From contig CAMPNZ010000052.1 of the NCBI GenBank assembly GCA_946892075.1, forward strand, positions 1-9,020: DNA of 9,020 bases, in the 5' to 3' direction. The notes below the pieces were generated by a model that did no database searches, was not told where the DNA came from, and saw only the letters and a program-made list of their open reading frames with translations. The position numbers and the translations under genes were made by a program. This DNA comes from an uncultured Coriobacteriales bacterium. Its GTDB lineage: Bacteria > Actinomycetota > Coriobacteriia > Coriobacteriales > Eggerthellaceae. This document shows, in pieces, positions 1 through 6,206 of the stretch (position 1 is its first letter; each line of letters opens with the position of its first letter).

Positions 1-1
1 C

Positions 2-688
2 ATTGGATACCACCTTTCACAAGCCATTTTAGGCGAAGTGAAGCGCCGCGGCATTTTGCGCTCGACGGTAACGCTTATTACGCAAACGGTTGTTTACCCT
101 GATGACCCGGCGTTCAAAAACCCCACCAAGCCAGTGGGTGCGTTCATGACGGAAGAAGAAGCGAAGGCGAAAGCTGCCGCAACGGGAATTACCGTGAAAG
201 AAGATGCTGGTCGTGGCTGGCGTCAGGTAGTTGCAAGCCCCGAGCCGCAGCGTATCGTTGAGTTCGACGCCGTAAAAGACCTGATGGACGCAGGATACAT
301 TGTTATTTCGACCGGTGGCGGCGGCATCCCTGTATTCGAGCAGAACGATAGCTATGTAGGCGTACCTGCGGTTATCGACAAAGACCGTTCGTCTGCAAAG
401 TTAGCTGCTGCGTTTAAGGCCGACATGCTGGTTATTCTTACCGCTGTTGAGAAAGTGGCCATTAACTTTAACACGCCTCAGCAGGAAAGTATCGACCACA
501 TGAACATTGAACAGGCGCAAGAGTACATTAAGCAGGGACAATTTGCTCCTGGCTCTATGCTGCCGAAGATTGAAGCATGCTTGGCGTATTTGAAGGAGTA
601 TCCACAGGGCAAGGCTCTTATTACGAGCCTCGATCATGCTGCTGCGGGCTTACGCGGAGAAACAGGTACTGTTATTACTGCGCTGTAA
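2..688 (+). CDS. arcC: Carbamate kinase, 5'-truncated by window edge
   Basis: Carbamate kinase transfers phosphate between carbamoyl phosphate and ADP; in the arginine deiminase pathway it makes ATP, CO2 and ammonia in the cytoplasm. The frame is open to the left edge, and 228 C-terminal residues are present of the roughly 310 usual for the family, so about 80 are missing. The fragment opens with the family's GYxxxQA helix (residues 2-8). It then shows the glycine-rich GGGGIPV loop (about 105-111), AVIDKD (123-128), the ADMLVILT strand, and the C-terminal FAPGSMLPK motif (181-189). All are typical of amino-acid-kinase-fold carbamate kinases. The in-frame GTG at 38 is internal, not a start, because the conserved helix lies before it. 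The antiporter gene downstream supports a catabolic ArcC role. Identification is strong; the arginine pathway is inferred from context. Confidence 0.95.
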   Translation: MGYHLSQAILGEVKRRGILRSTVTLITQTVVYPDDPAFKNPTKPVGAFMTEEEAKAKAAATGITVKEDAGRGWRQVVASPEPQRIVEFDAVKDLMDAGYIVISTGGGGIPVFEQNDSYVGVPAVIDKDRSSAKLAAAFKADMLVILTAVEKVAINFNTPQQESIDHMNIEQAQEYIKQGQFAPGSMLPKIEACLAYLKEYPQGKALITSLDHAAAGLRGETGTVITAL

Positions 689-947
689 TGGCGCAATAAT
701 GCGGCCAAGCGCGTGGCCGATTGGTGCAGCCGCCTGGTGTGGCCGACCGATGTGGTTGCCGCGTTCTTCGCAAAGCTCTTAGCATTATTCGTTGACGAGA
801 GAAGGACTATGTGCGTTTCCTTACACTCACACATACAGCGCATAGCTCCTTTTCTCGCGGCGAATTACAACGAGCCCCCAACCGCGATGCCCTACATCGC
901 AAAGCTTTAAAAATGGTAATGCAAGTAAGAATAGTAAAATTATCGGG

Positions 948-984
948 TATACTATGACCGTTTATAAACATGCATGATGTATAT
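948..984 (+). promoter_or_regulatory. Possible promoter and overlapping dyad before the antiporter gene
   Basis: TATACT at 948-953 is a good -10 match, but no convincing -35 lies 16-18 bases upstream, so any promoter would need an activator. Just downstream, ATAAACAT (964-971) and ATGTATAT (977-984) form an inverted repeat around a 5-base spacer with one mismatched pair. It would overlap or closely follow the start point, a common place for an operator. No known regulator consensus was recognised. Confidence 0.35.
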
Positions 985-1073
985 CGACCTACGTTCAACG
1001 CGCGCTGCGCATACGCCCGATAGGTTACGAATCTACTTGCTGTTTGAGCACGAAAGAAAAACAGGTACATGTG

Positions 1074-1090
1074 CAATGAATGTTTCATTG
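1074..1090 (+). promoter_or_regulatory. Perfect 7-bp inverted repeat beside the antiporter ribosome-binding site
   Basis: CAATGAA (1074-1080) and TTCATTG (1084-1090) are perfectly complementary around TGT. In RNA they form a small hairpin ending three bases before the AAAGGAGG site at 1094-1101. It could tune translation or be a protein site. The half-sites resemble ARG-box halves (TGAA/TTCA), but the spacing is shorter than the usual ArgR box, so ArgR binding is not claimed. Confidence 0.4.
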
Positions 1091-1105
1091 CCGAAAGGAG
1101 GAGTG

Positions 1106-2689
1106 ATGACAACAGATACCACGCAGGTTGCATCTCCTGTTGAACCTACGAACGAAAAGAAGAAGCATCACATTAAGGTGCCTTCGGCGTTTACCATTCT
1201 TTTCTTGGTAACCGTTCTTGCCGTTGCTGCGACTTGGCTGATTCCTGCCGGTTCGTACGCAAAATTGCAGTATCAAACCACAACTCACACGCTGCAAGTG
1301 AAAGCCCCCGATGGAACAAAAAGTGATTTACCCGCTACTCAAGAATCTCTCGATAAACTAGGCGTAAAAATTGGAATTGAAAAGTTTACCGAGGGAGCTA
1401 TTACCAAAGCAATTTCTATTCCTGGAACGTATTCGGGGCTTCCCCAAAAAGGACAAGGCGTTGAGCAAATTCCTGTAAGTATGGTAAGCGGTACTATTGA
1501 AGGTATCGACATTATCGTATTTATTTTGGTTTTAGGTGGTCTTATTGGAGTAGTTGAGGCATCAGGCGCGTTTGAATCGGGCTTGGTGGCGCTTACGAAA
1601 AAAACGAAAGGGCGCGAGTTTGCGCTGGTACTTTTCGTAAGCTTGTTCATGGTACTGGGCGGATCGCTGTGCGGTCTTGAGGAAGAAGCGGTAGCGTTTT
1701 ATCCCATTCTGGCACCAATTTTCATAGCTCTTGGCTACGACTCAATCATAACGGTTGGTTCAATTTTCATGGCTGGATCAATCGGAACAACATTCTCAAC
1801 GGTAAACCCCTTCTCGACGATTATCGCGTCGAACGCAGCCGGCTTTATGTGGACTGAAGGCTTGGTATGGCGTGTGGCGTCGTGCATCGTTGGTGCTATC
1901 GTTATTATTTGCTACCTGTATTGGTACGGCAAAAAAGTGAAGGCTGACCCTTCGTTCTCATATACCTATGAAGACCGCGAGCAGTTCAACGCTCAGTGGG
2001 GCCTGATGGGCGCGGCCGACAAAGTTCCGCCTTTCAACATCAAGCGTAAGTTCATTTTGGTGCTGTTCGTGGCGGCATTTGTGCTGATGGTATTCGGCGT
2101 TATGAAGCTGAAATGGTGGTTCCCACAGATGGCTGCGTCGTTCTTGACCATCGCTATCATCATTATGTGCATTGAAGGTTTCTCGAAGGGCGGCAAGAGT
2201 GAAAAGCAGCTGGTAGACGCGTTTTCTGCTGGTTCTTCAAGCCTCGTAGCTGTTGCCCTTATCATCGGCTTGGCTCGTGGCGTAAACCACGTTCTTGATC
2301 ACGGTATGATTTCTGACACCTTGCTGTTCTGGTCGTCGAACTTGGTTTCTGGCATGTCAGGCCCGCTGTTTATCATTATGCTGATGGTGGTATTCTTCTT
2401 GCTGGGCTTCGTTGTGCCATCGTCTTCGGGCTTGGCAGTGCTGTCGATGCCAATTTTTGCGCCTTTGGCAGACACGGTTGGCATTCCTCGCTGGATTATT
2501 GTTTGCGCATATCAATGGGGTCAATACGCGATGCTCTACATTGCTCCTACGGGCTTAGTTATGGCAACGCTGCAAATGCTTGATATGAAGTATCAGCATT
2601 GGTTGAAGTTCTCATTGCCGATGGTTGCATTTACGTTTGTGTTCGGTGCAATCTTGTGCGCAATTATGACGATTATCTATCACGTGTAG
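1106..2689 (+). CDS. YfcC-family transporter, probable arginine/ornithine antiporter
   Basis: This is a polytopic inner-membrane carrier of the YfcC/ArcD type (C4-dicarboxylate anaerobic carrier superfamily, some members being arginine/ornithine antiporters). The 527-residue product starts with a charged tail, then a membrane segment at about 27-47 ending IPAG, a large extracytoplasmic loop (50-130), and further segments around 133-152, 172-190, 198-225, 255-274, 315-335, 340-357, 375-392, 418-440 and 502-525. Family hallmarks are LEEEAVAFYP (191-200), STVNPFSTIIAS (231-242) and the PSSSGLAVLSMP stretch (438-449). ATG 1106 is chosen because AAAGGAGG lies at 1094-1101; in-frame GTG 1103 is possible, while ATG 1076 and ATG 974 lack a good site. 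The arcC neighbour suggests arginine uptake with ornithine release. Substrate is inferred; the family call is firm. Confidence 0.88.
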   Translation: MTTDTTQVASPVEPTNEKKKHHIKVPSAFTILFLVTVLAVAATWLIPAGSYAKLQYQTTTHTLQVKAPDGTKSDLPATQESLDKLGVKIGIEKFTEGAITKAISIPGTYSGLPQKGQGVEQIPVSMVSGTIEGIDIIVFILVLGGLIGVVEASGAFESGLVALTKKTKGREFALVLFVSLFMVLGGSLCGLEEEAVAFYPILAPIFIALGYDSIITVGSIFMAGSIGTTFSTVNPFSTIIASNAAGFMWTEGLVWRVASCIVGAIVIICYLYWYGKKVKADPSFSYTYEDREQFNAQWGLMGAADKVPPFNIKRKFILVLFVAAFVLMVFGVMKLKWWFPQMAASFLTIAIIIMCIEGFSKGGKSEKQLVDAFSAGSSSLVAVALIIGLARGVNHVLDHGMISDTLLFWSSNLVSGMSGPLFIIMLMVVFFLLGFVVPSSSGLAVLSMPIFAPLADTVGIPRWIIVCAYQWGQYAMLYIAPTGLVMATLQMLDMKYQHWLKFSLPMVAFTFVFGAILCAIMTIIYHV

Positions 2690-2696
2690 CGCATGA

Positions 2697-2755
2697 AGCT
2701 GCGCGAGGCGCTGGGCGCTAGTGAACGTGCAGGGAGCTGCGCGAGGCGCTGGGCG
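2697..2755. repeat. 21-bp direct repeat, two copies
   Basis: A 21-base GC-rich sequence beginning AGCTGCGCGAGG occurs at 2697-2717 and again, identically, at 2735-2755, 38 bases apart. It lies just after the antiporter stop codon and before the terminator, so it would be transcribed in the 3' untranslated region. No function is apparent. Confidence 0.85.
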
Positions 2756-2832
2756 GTGCACGAGGCATTACGTTGCATGTTTCGTAATGTCGTACGGTGT
2801 ATCTCGCTGGTGCGTGTAGAAAAAGTTCAAGA

Positions 2833-2865
2833 AGAGCTGCTGGCATATGCTGGCGGCTCTTTTTT
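2833..2865 (+). terminator. Rho-independent terminator after the antiporter gene
   Basis: A 12-bp stem (left arm 2833-2844, right arm 2849-2860, with three G-T wobbles) closes on the loop ATAT and is followed at once by a T-tract through 2865. It lies 144 bases after the antiporter stop. Read from the other strand it is followed by only a weak T-rich stretch, so it may also stop the convergent minus-strand transcript. Confidence 0.85.
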
Positions 2866-2880
2866 GTTGCACGATACTAC

Positions 2881-2911
2881 GAAAAAAAACTGTGGAAATG
2901 CACGTTTTTTT
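2881..2911. terminator. A/T-stem hairpin, possible bidirectional terminator
   Basis: GAAAAAAAAC plus GTG on the left and CAC plus GTTTTTTTC on the right pair with one bulged T around a small loop. The A-tract and T-tract flanks give the usual terminator layout in both directions. It lies between the convergent antiporter gene and the minus-strand gene, and is most likely a terminator for the latter. Confidence 0.45.
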
Positions 2912-3005
2912 CACACAACACTAACGCCGCCCGCACAAGATGGCCTTTGTACAAAACAGTATTTCTTTTTGCATGTAGAACAGGGGCTTTGGTGTTTGGG
3001 GCACG

Positions 3006-3605
3006 TTAAGCGTTTGACGAAAACAACGGTTCGAGTTGCTTGATAAGGCTCCACACCTGCTGCTTTGCGTGCTGAGAAGCAAGAGCGGCACCGAAGTTGC
3101 GCAAGGCAATGCACGGACGCCCGAACACACGCAGGTATTCTCCCTGCTCATTGGCATAAATTTTACAAACAGGAACATCGCGCGCCGTGGGGTTAGGCGT
3201 CTGCGTCAACGAAGGCGCCAACACTCTAAGCTCGGGCATCGCCTGTATAAGCTCCGCAAATTGGTTGGTGTGGTTTTCTGTGGCCGGCGCTTGCGCATAT
3301 CCCGCTTTCAACTGCGAAAAAAATGCCTCGTCGCAACATATAATCGCTATCGGATCGATGCCTTCTACCACCTTCACCAGTTGTCGTGCGTGAAGGCCTT
3401 CATCTTGATTTTTGGGGTGCTGTGACACGAAAGCGTAATCGTTATCAGCAACTGGCAACGCAGCGATGATGCGCGTCCATGCTTCCATTTCCGCAGATGA
3501 AGCCTCAAACGGACGCGTGCTGGCAATAACAAGGCGCGCTGCTGCGTTCCCCGCTATAAAGGCGGCGAACTGTTCAGCGCACGCGTATTGCGAGCTTTCA
3601 AGCAT
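3006..3605 (-). CDS. Unrecognised 199-residue protein
   Basis: I do not recognise this protein. It is a soluble-looking 199-residue chain with no signal peptide or membrane segment. The start is supported by AAAAGGAG on the minus strand (3611-3618), five bases before the ATG. The N-terminal half has a beta strand (ARLVIAS, about 23-29), a helix with EMEAWTRIIAALP, a strand (DYAFVS) and an IDPIAIICCDE strand (about 83-93). A proline-rich stretch follows, then a conserved-looking end with RPCIALRNF and a C-terminal helix. This alpha/beta order loosely recalls the uracil-DNA glycosylase fold, but the catalytic GxxPG-type motif is not seen, so I make no functional call. It is convergent with the antiporter gene and divergent from the nikR unit. 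Confidence 0.75.
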   Translation of the reverse strand: MLESSQYACAEQFAAFIAGNAAARLVIASTRPFEASSAEMEAWTRIIAALPVADNDYAFVSQHPKNQDEGLHARQLVKVVEGIDPIAIICCDEAFFSQLKAGYAQAPATENHTNQFAELIQAMPELRVLAPSLTQTPNPTARDVPVCKIYANEQGEYLRVFGRPCIALRNFGAALASQHAKQQVWSLIKQLEPLFSSNA

Positions 3606-3689
3606 GCTTGCTCCTTTTGCGATGAATGTCGCGCCTTTCTGTGCGCGCCACGTGCATTTCCTGCGCTTTCATTCCAACACACCCAACAC

Positions 3690-3695
3690 ATTATA
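3690..3695 (-). promoter_or_regulatory. -10 box for the minus-strand gene
   Basis: On the minus strand a perfect TATAAT is read at 3695-3690, about 85 bases before the start codon of the 199-residue protein. No good -35 is seen at 16-18 bases upstream. It sits only 13 bases from the -35 of the opposing promoter, so the two promoters are back to back and could be co-regulated. Confidence 0.45.
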
Positions 3696-3708
3696 ACGTA
3701 TAGTCTGC

Positions 3709-3740
3709 TTGACGACATTTAACGAGAAACTTGCTACAAT
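3709..3740 (+). promoter_or_regulatory. Promoter for the orphan-nikR unit
   Basis: TTGACG (3709-3714) is a five-of-six -35 match. TACAAT (3735-3740) is a five-of-six -10 preceded by TGC, giving an extended -10. The spacer of 20 bases is long, which the extended -10 could compensate. A second -10-like TATATT lies at 3834-3839 and could give a shorter leader. Confidence 0.5.
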
Positions 3741-3750
3741 AATACATTTT

Positions 3751-3799
3751 CAAAATTTCTCATACATTCGTTACAATTTTGCGATAAATGGAAATTTAT
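3751..3799. promoter_or_regulatory. Candidate NikR-type operator dyads
   Basis: CAAAATT (3751-3757) and AATTTTG (3775-3781) form a perfect 7-bp inverted repeat with a 17-base spacer. NikR proteins bind inverted half-sites separated by about two helical turns (in E. coli GTATGA-N16-TCATAC), so the geometry fits although the bases differ. Two bases on, ATAAAT (3784-3789) and ATTTAT (3794-3799) form a second dyad. Both follow the predicted start point, where a repressor would block. AT-rich sequence makes chance dyads likely. Confidence 0.3.
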
Positions 3800-3873
3800 G
3801 CGTCTGTTCTCTACCAAAAAACGCAAACTGCGGTATATTACGAATTAGACGAAAAATGTTAAGGGAGGATATT

Positions 3874-4128
3874 ATGTGTACAAATGGTGTTAATACAGGT
3901 CAATTCGACCAGATGGTTGAGCAAATCGATGACCATGTAAAGTTGGAGCGCCGCTGGACACACAACCTGGCTCATTTAGCTGCCGATGGCGGTTTTGAGA
4001 AAACAGGCAAAACGCTTCATGAAGCTATGGAGAAGCTTGACGAAGTTCGCGCTTTGCTGGCAGATGCGCGTGATGCGCTTGAAGATGACGCTGAGGCTGC
4101 TTCTGGTGTCGTAACAAATTTGGTGTAA
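3874..4128 (+). CDS. 84-residue helical orphan protein upstream of nikR
   Basis: I do not recognise this small protein. It has 84 residues, is acidic at its C-terminal half and looks almost wholly alpha-helical, with no signal peptide or membrane segment. A notable central stretch is ERRWTHNLAHLAADGGF (about 25-41), carrying two histidines four residues apart (His29, His33). The heptad-like helix after residue 43 (LHEAMEKLDEVRALLADARDAL) could be a coiled coil. ATG 3874 is chosen over the much earlier ATG 3709 because AAGGGAGG lies at 3861-3868, and the upstream frame is low-complexity leader sequence. It ends six bases before nikR, so the two are surely co-transcribed and probably translationally coupled. 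A nickel-related role is only a guess from this linkage. Confidence 0.8.
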   Translation: MCTNGVNTGQFDQMVEQIDDHVKLERRWTHNLAHLAADGGFEKTGKTLHEAMEKLDEVRALLADARDALEDDAEAASGVVTNLV

Positions 4129-4134
4129 CCGCTT

Positions 4135-4557
4135 ATGAAAGACGACCTCATTCGTTTTTCTGTTGCTATGCCTGCGTCGCTGCTCACCCGCTTTGATTCG
4201 CTGGTGGCGCGGCGCGGTCTTGCAAAAAACAGAAGTGAAGTTGTGCGCGATTTAGTGCGTGAAGCGCTGGTTGCGCAAGACTCCGAGCTGCCAGGCGCCG
4301 AGGTGATGGGCACGCTTACCATCGTGTACGATCATCATGCAAGCGAAGTGCAAGAAAAACTCCACGACATACAGCATAATTATTATGGGCATGTTATTTC
4401 TACGGTGCATGTGCATCTGAACGAGCACAGCTGCCTTGAGGTAATTATTTTGCGCGGCGAGTCGTTTGCGGTTCAAGACATTGCCAACACCATCCTTGGA
4501 ACCAAGGGCGTGAAAAATGGCAAGTTGGTGCTTACGTCTACGTCGGCACTTGCGTAG
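4135..4557 (+). CDS. nikR: Nickel-responsive transcriptional repressor NikR
   Basis: NikR is a tetrameric cytoplasmic repressor that binds Ni(II) and then represses nickel uptake or nickel-enzyme genes. The 140-residue product matches the family length. Residues 1-48 form the ribbon-helix-helix DNA-binding domain (strand LIRFSVAMP, then RRGLAKNRSEVVRDLVREAL). Residues from about 57 form the ACT-like metal and tetramer domain (VMGTLTIVYDHH). The four nickel ligands known in E. coli NikR (His76, His87, His89, Cys95) correspond to His81, His92, His94 and Cys100 within TVHVHLNEHSC, so the high-affinity site is intact. No clear ribosome-binding site precedes ATG 4135; translation is probably coupled to the orphan gene six bases upstream. 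Its targets are unknown, but its own promoter and the downstream hydrogenase gene are plausible. Confidence 0.95.
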   Translation: MKDDLIRFSVAMPASLLTRFDSLVARRGLAKNRSEVVRDLVREALVAQDSELPGAEVMGTLTIVYDHHASEVQEKLHDIQHNYYGHVISTVHVHLNEHSCLEVIILRGESFAVQDIANTILGTKGVKNGKLVLTSTSALA

Positions 4558-4939
4558 TGCGCTGGAGAATGAACGTTAGCGCATGTAAACGCGGGTGTGT
4601 GTTGGATTAGGCATGAACGCGCAGTGGCGGCGAGTGCAGGAACGCGCGCGCCTGTTGGGTTGAAGCTTGAACGCGGGAACGCGTTCGACCGAATGCGCGT
4701 GAGCGCGTCGATTACACAAACCACACAAGCCGCAATCCTTATTCGCACGTGCGGGAATGTATCGTTCCCATTCGAGTGGCGCAAAGGCATAAACACGCCA
4801 CCAGCACATTCGTGTAATGCCACAACCAGCGGCAACGCTGCAACCGTTCGTGCAACTGTGCAAACACAAAAATAAGGTAACATTTGACATTGCTGGCGTA
4901 CATAATAGCCAGCTTTCTTTTTTCGCAAGGAGGTTTTTG
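4558..4939. other. Long non-coding stretch between nikR and hypE
   Basis: These 382 bases have no convincing gene; the open frame across 4597-4875 resembles nothing known and lacks a ribosome-binding site. Just after nikR, TGCGCT (4558-4563) can pair with AGCGCA (4578-4583), but no T-tract follows. The motif GAACGCG recurs at 4615, 4640, 4669 and 4677, the last forming the palindrome GAACGCGTTC. GGGAA/TTCCC (4753-4769) is a further short dyad. A TTGACA-like -35 (4884-4889) lacks a properly spaced -10. Confidence 0.5.
4892..4923 (+). terminator. Terminator-like hairpin just before hypE, possible attenuator
   Basis: GCTGGC (4892-4897) and GCCAGC (4908-4913) form a perfect 6-bp stem with a 10-base loop, followed by TTTCTTTTTT (4914-4923). 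The T-tract ends three bases before the hypE ribosome-binding site. Either it ends transcripts coming from nikR, with hypE started very close by, or it acts as an attenuator in a hypE leader. No good promoter fits between hairpin and gene, which favours regulated read-through. Confidence 0.6.
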
Positions 4940-5962
4940 GTGGATGAAGCAGTAATGCTGGGGCATGGCTCTGGCGGATCGATGATGAAGCGCATTATCG
5001 ACGAAGTGTTCTTTAAGGCGTACGGCGACGAAATCTTGCTGAAAGGCGACGACGCAGCCGTTTTGCCTGCTCCTAAGCGCAACGAGCGCCTCGCATTTTC
5101 TACCGACTCGTTTGTGGTATCGCCCCATTTCTTCCCTGGCGGCGACATCGGTAAGCTTGCCATCTGCGGCACCGTCAACGATGTTGCCACAAGTGGCGCG
5201 CGCGTGAAGTACCTGTCGTGCGGATTTGTGCTTGAAGAGGGCTACCCGATGGATAACGTGAAGCGCATTTGCGAGACCATGGCGAAAACCGCAGCTGAGG
5301 CGGGTGTTCAGCTGGTCACGGGCGACACGAAAGTGGTGAACAAGGGCCACGGCGACGGCGTGTTCATCAACACAAGTGGCGTGGGATTTATTCCCGACGG
5401 CATCGACCTTAGCGGAACGAATTGCCAGCCCGGAGACAAAATTTTGCTATCCGGAACGCTGGGCGACCACGGCATTACCATCATGAGCTGCCGCGAGTCG
5501 TTGTCGTTTCAAACGGACATCCAAAGCGACGCCGCGCCGCTGAACCATCTTATTGCCGATGTGCTGGCTGTGGCGCCGCACACGCGCGCTTTCCGCGACC
5601 CAACGCGCGGCGGATTGGCGTCAACGCTGAACGAATTTGCCGCTCAGTCGCAAACCGACATGGTGGTTGACCAGGACGCCGTGCCTGTGAAGGACAATGT
5701 TATGGGCGCGTGCGAGATGCTGGGCTACGACATTTTCCAGGTGGCGAACGAAGGCAAGATGGTTGCTATTGTGCCTGCTAGCGAGGCCGACGCCGCGCTT
5801 GCTGCCATGAAGGCGAACTGCTACGGGCGCGATGCTGCCATCATTGGCGAGGTAACTGAAATGGCTGCCAACCGAGGTCCGAAGGCGCTTATTCGCACGC
5901 CTATTGGCGGTTTGCGTATTCTTGATATGCTGGTTGGGGAACAGCTGCCGCGCATTTGCTAG
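4940..5962 (+). CDS. hypE: Hydrogenase maturation protein HypE
   Basis: HypE dehydrates the carbamoyl group placed on its C-terminal cysteine by HypF, using ATP, to make the thiocyanate that becomes a CN ligand of the [NiFe] hydrogenase iron. The 340-residue product matches the family (E. coli about 336). It shows LGHGSGG (7-13), the ATP-binding KGDDAAVLP (35-43), GTVNDVATSGA (77-87), the LSGTLGDHG strand-loop, DPTRGGLAS, and the diagnostic PRIC tail with the acceptor Cys340. GTG 4940 is taken as the start because AAGGAGG lies at 4927-4933, six bases away, and the protein then opens as HypE proteins do; TTG 4937 is a less likely alternative. No hypC or hypD is adjacent on either side in this window, so hypE is at least locally separated from its usual partners. 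Confidence 0.96.
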   Translation: MDEAVMLGHGSGGSMMKRIIDEVFFKAYGDEILLKGDDAAVLPAPKRNERLAFSTDSFVVSPHFFPGGDIGKLAICGTVNDVATSGARVKYLSCGFVLEEGYPMDNVKRICETMAKTAAEAGVQLVTGDTKVVNKGHGDGVFINTSGVGFIPDGIDLSGTNCQPGDKILLSGTLGDHGITIMSCRESLSFQTDIQSDAAPLNHLIADVLAVAPHTRAFRDPTRGGLASTLNEFAAQSQTDMVVDQDAVPVKDNVMGACEMLGYDIFQVANEGKMVAIVPASEADAALAAMKANCYGRDAAIIGEVTEMAANRGPKALIRTPIGGLRILDMLVGEQLPRIC

Positions 5963-5987
5963 TTTCGTGAGTGGAGAAATGTCTGTG

Positions 5988-6031
5988 CTGGTGAGGGGGC
6001 GCTTTTGTGCTCCCTCACCAGTTTACTTTTT
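5988..6031 (+). terminator. Strong Rho-independent terminator after hypE
   Basis: A 15-bp stem (left arm 5988-6002, right arm 6007-6021, two G-T wobbles) with a TTTT loop is followed by TTTACTTTTT. It starts 25 bases after the hypE stop and should end that transcript efficiently. Confidence 0.93.
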
Positions 6032-6033
6032 CC

Positions 6034-6077
6034 AGCACCCATTCGCCAGCACAGGCGACAGCACCTATTCGCCAGCA
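6034..6077. repeat. 18-bp direct repeat, two copies
   Basis: AGCACCCATTCGCCAGCA at 6034-6051 recurs at 6060-6077 with one change (C to T), a 26-base period. Its core GCACCCATTCG also opens the 33-bp tandem units further on, so the two repeat sets may share an origin. Confidence 0.8.
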
Positions 6078-6206
6078 TCGTTTGCGCCTGCACGCGTTGT
6101 AGCTCAATCCCTTAAGCTCGTAATCTTTCACTTTTTTCTGTGCGCACGCTGCATCGGCCCCGCTCCTTTAAGCCCGTATTCGCTCGCTTCTTCCAGCACT
6201 TCGTCC

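Larger units (their letters stand above)
689..1105. other. Non-coding arcC-antiporter intergenic region
   Basis: These 417 bases hold no convincing gene. Open frames cross them on both strands, but none has a recognisable protein. A 33-codon frame opening at ATG 809 has AAGGA a few bases upstream, but no other support. Near the arcC stop, AATAATGC (695-702) can pair with GCATTATT (782-789), enclosing a GGCCA/TGGCC hairpin (703-718), so the transcript may be structured here. There is no hairpin followed by a T-tract, so read-through from arcC into the antiporter gene remains possible. Confidence 0.5.

Noticed and set aside
713..910. Small frame between arcC and the antiporter, with an AAGGA before its internal ATG at 809
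   Set aside because: The 33-residue peptide has no recognisable features, and one short Shine-Dalgarno match is not enough.
1074..1090. ArgR (ARG box) operator
   Set aside because: The half-sites resemble ARG-box halves but the centre spacing is three bases too short for the usual 18-bp box.
2693..3043. 116-codon frame after the antiporter gene
   Set aside because: It runs through a strong terminator and a second hairpin, has no ribosome-binding site and resembles no family.
4677..4693. tRNA T-arm-like GTTCGA sequence
   Set aside because: The flanking bases do not form a T-stem or acceptor stem, and no cloverleaf can be built around it.
4597..4875. Open frame of 92 codons between nikR and hypE beginning Met-Cys, as HypC proteins do
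   Set aside because: After Met-Cys nothing matches HypC, there is no ribosome-binding site, and the composition looks like untranslated GC-rich sequence.
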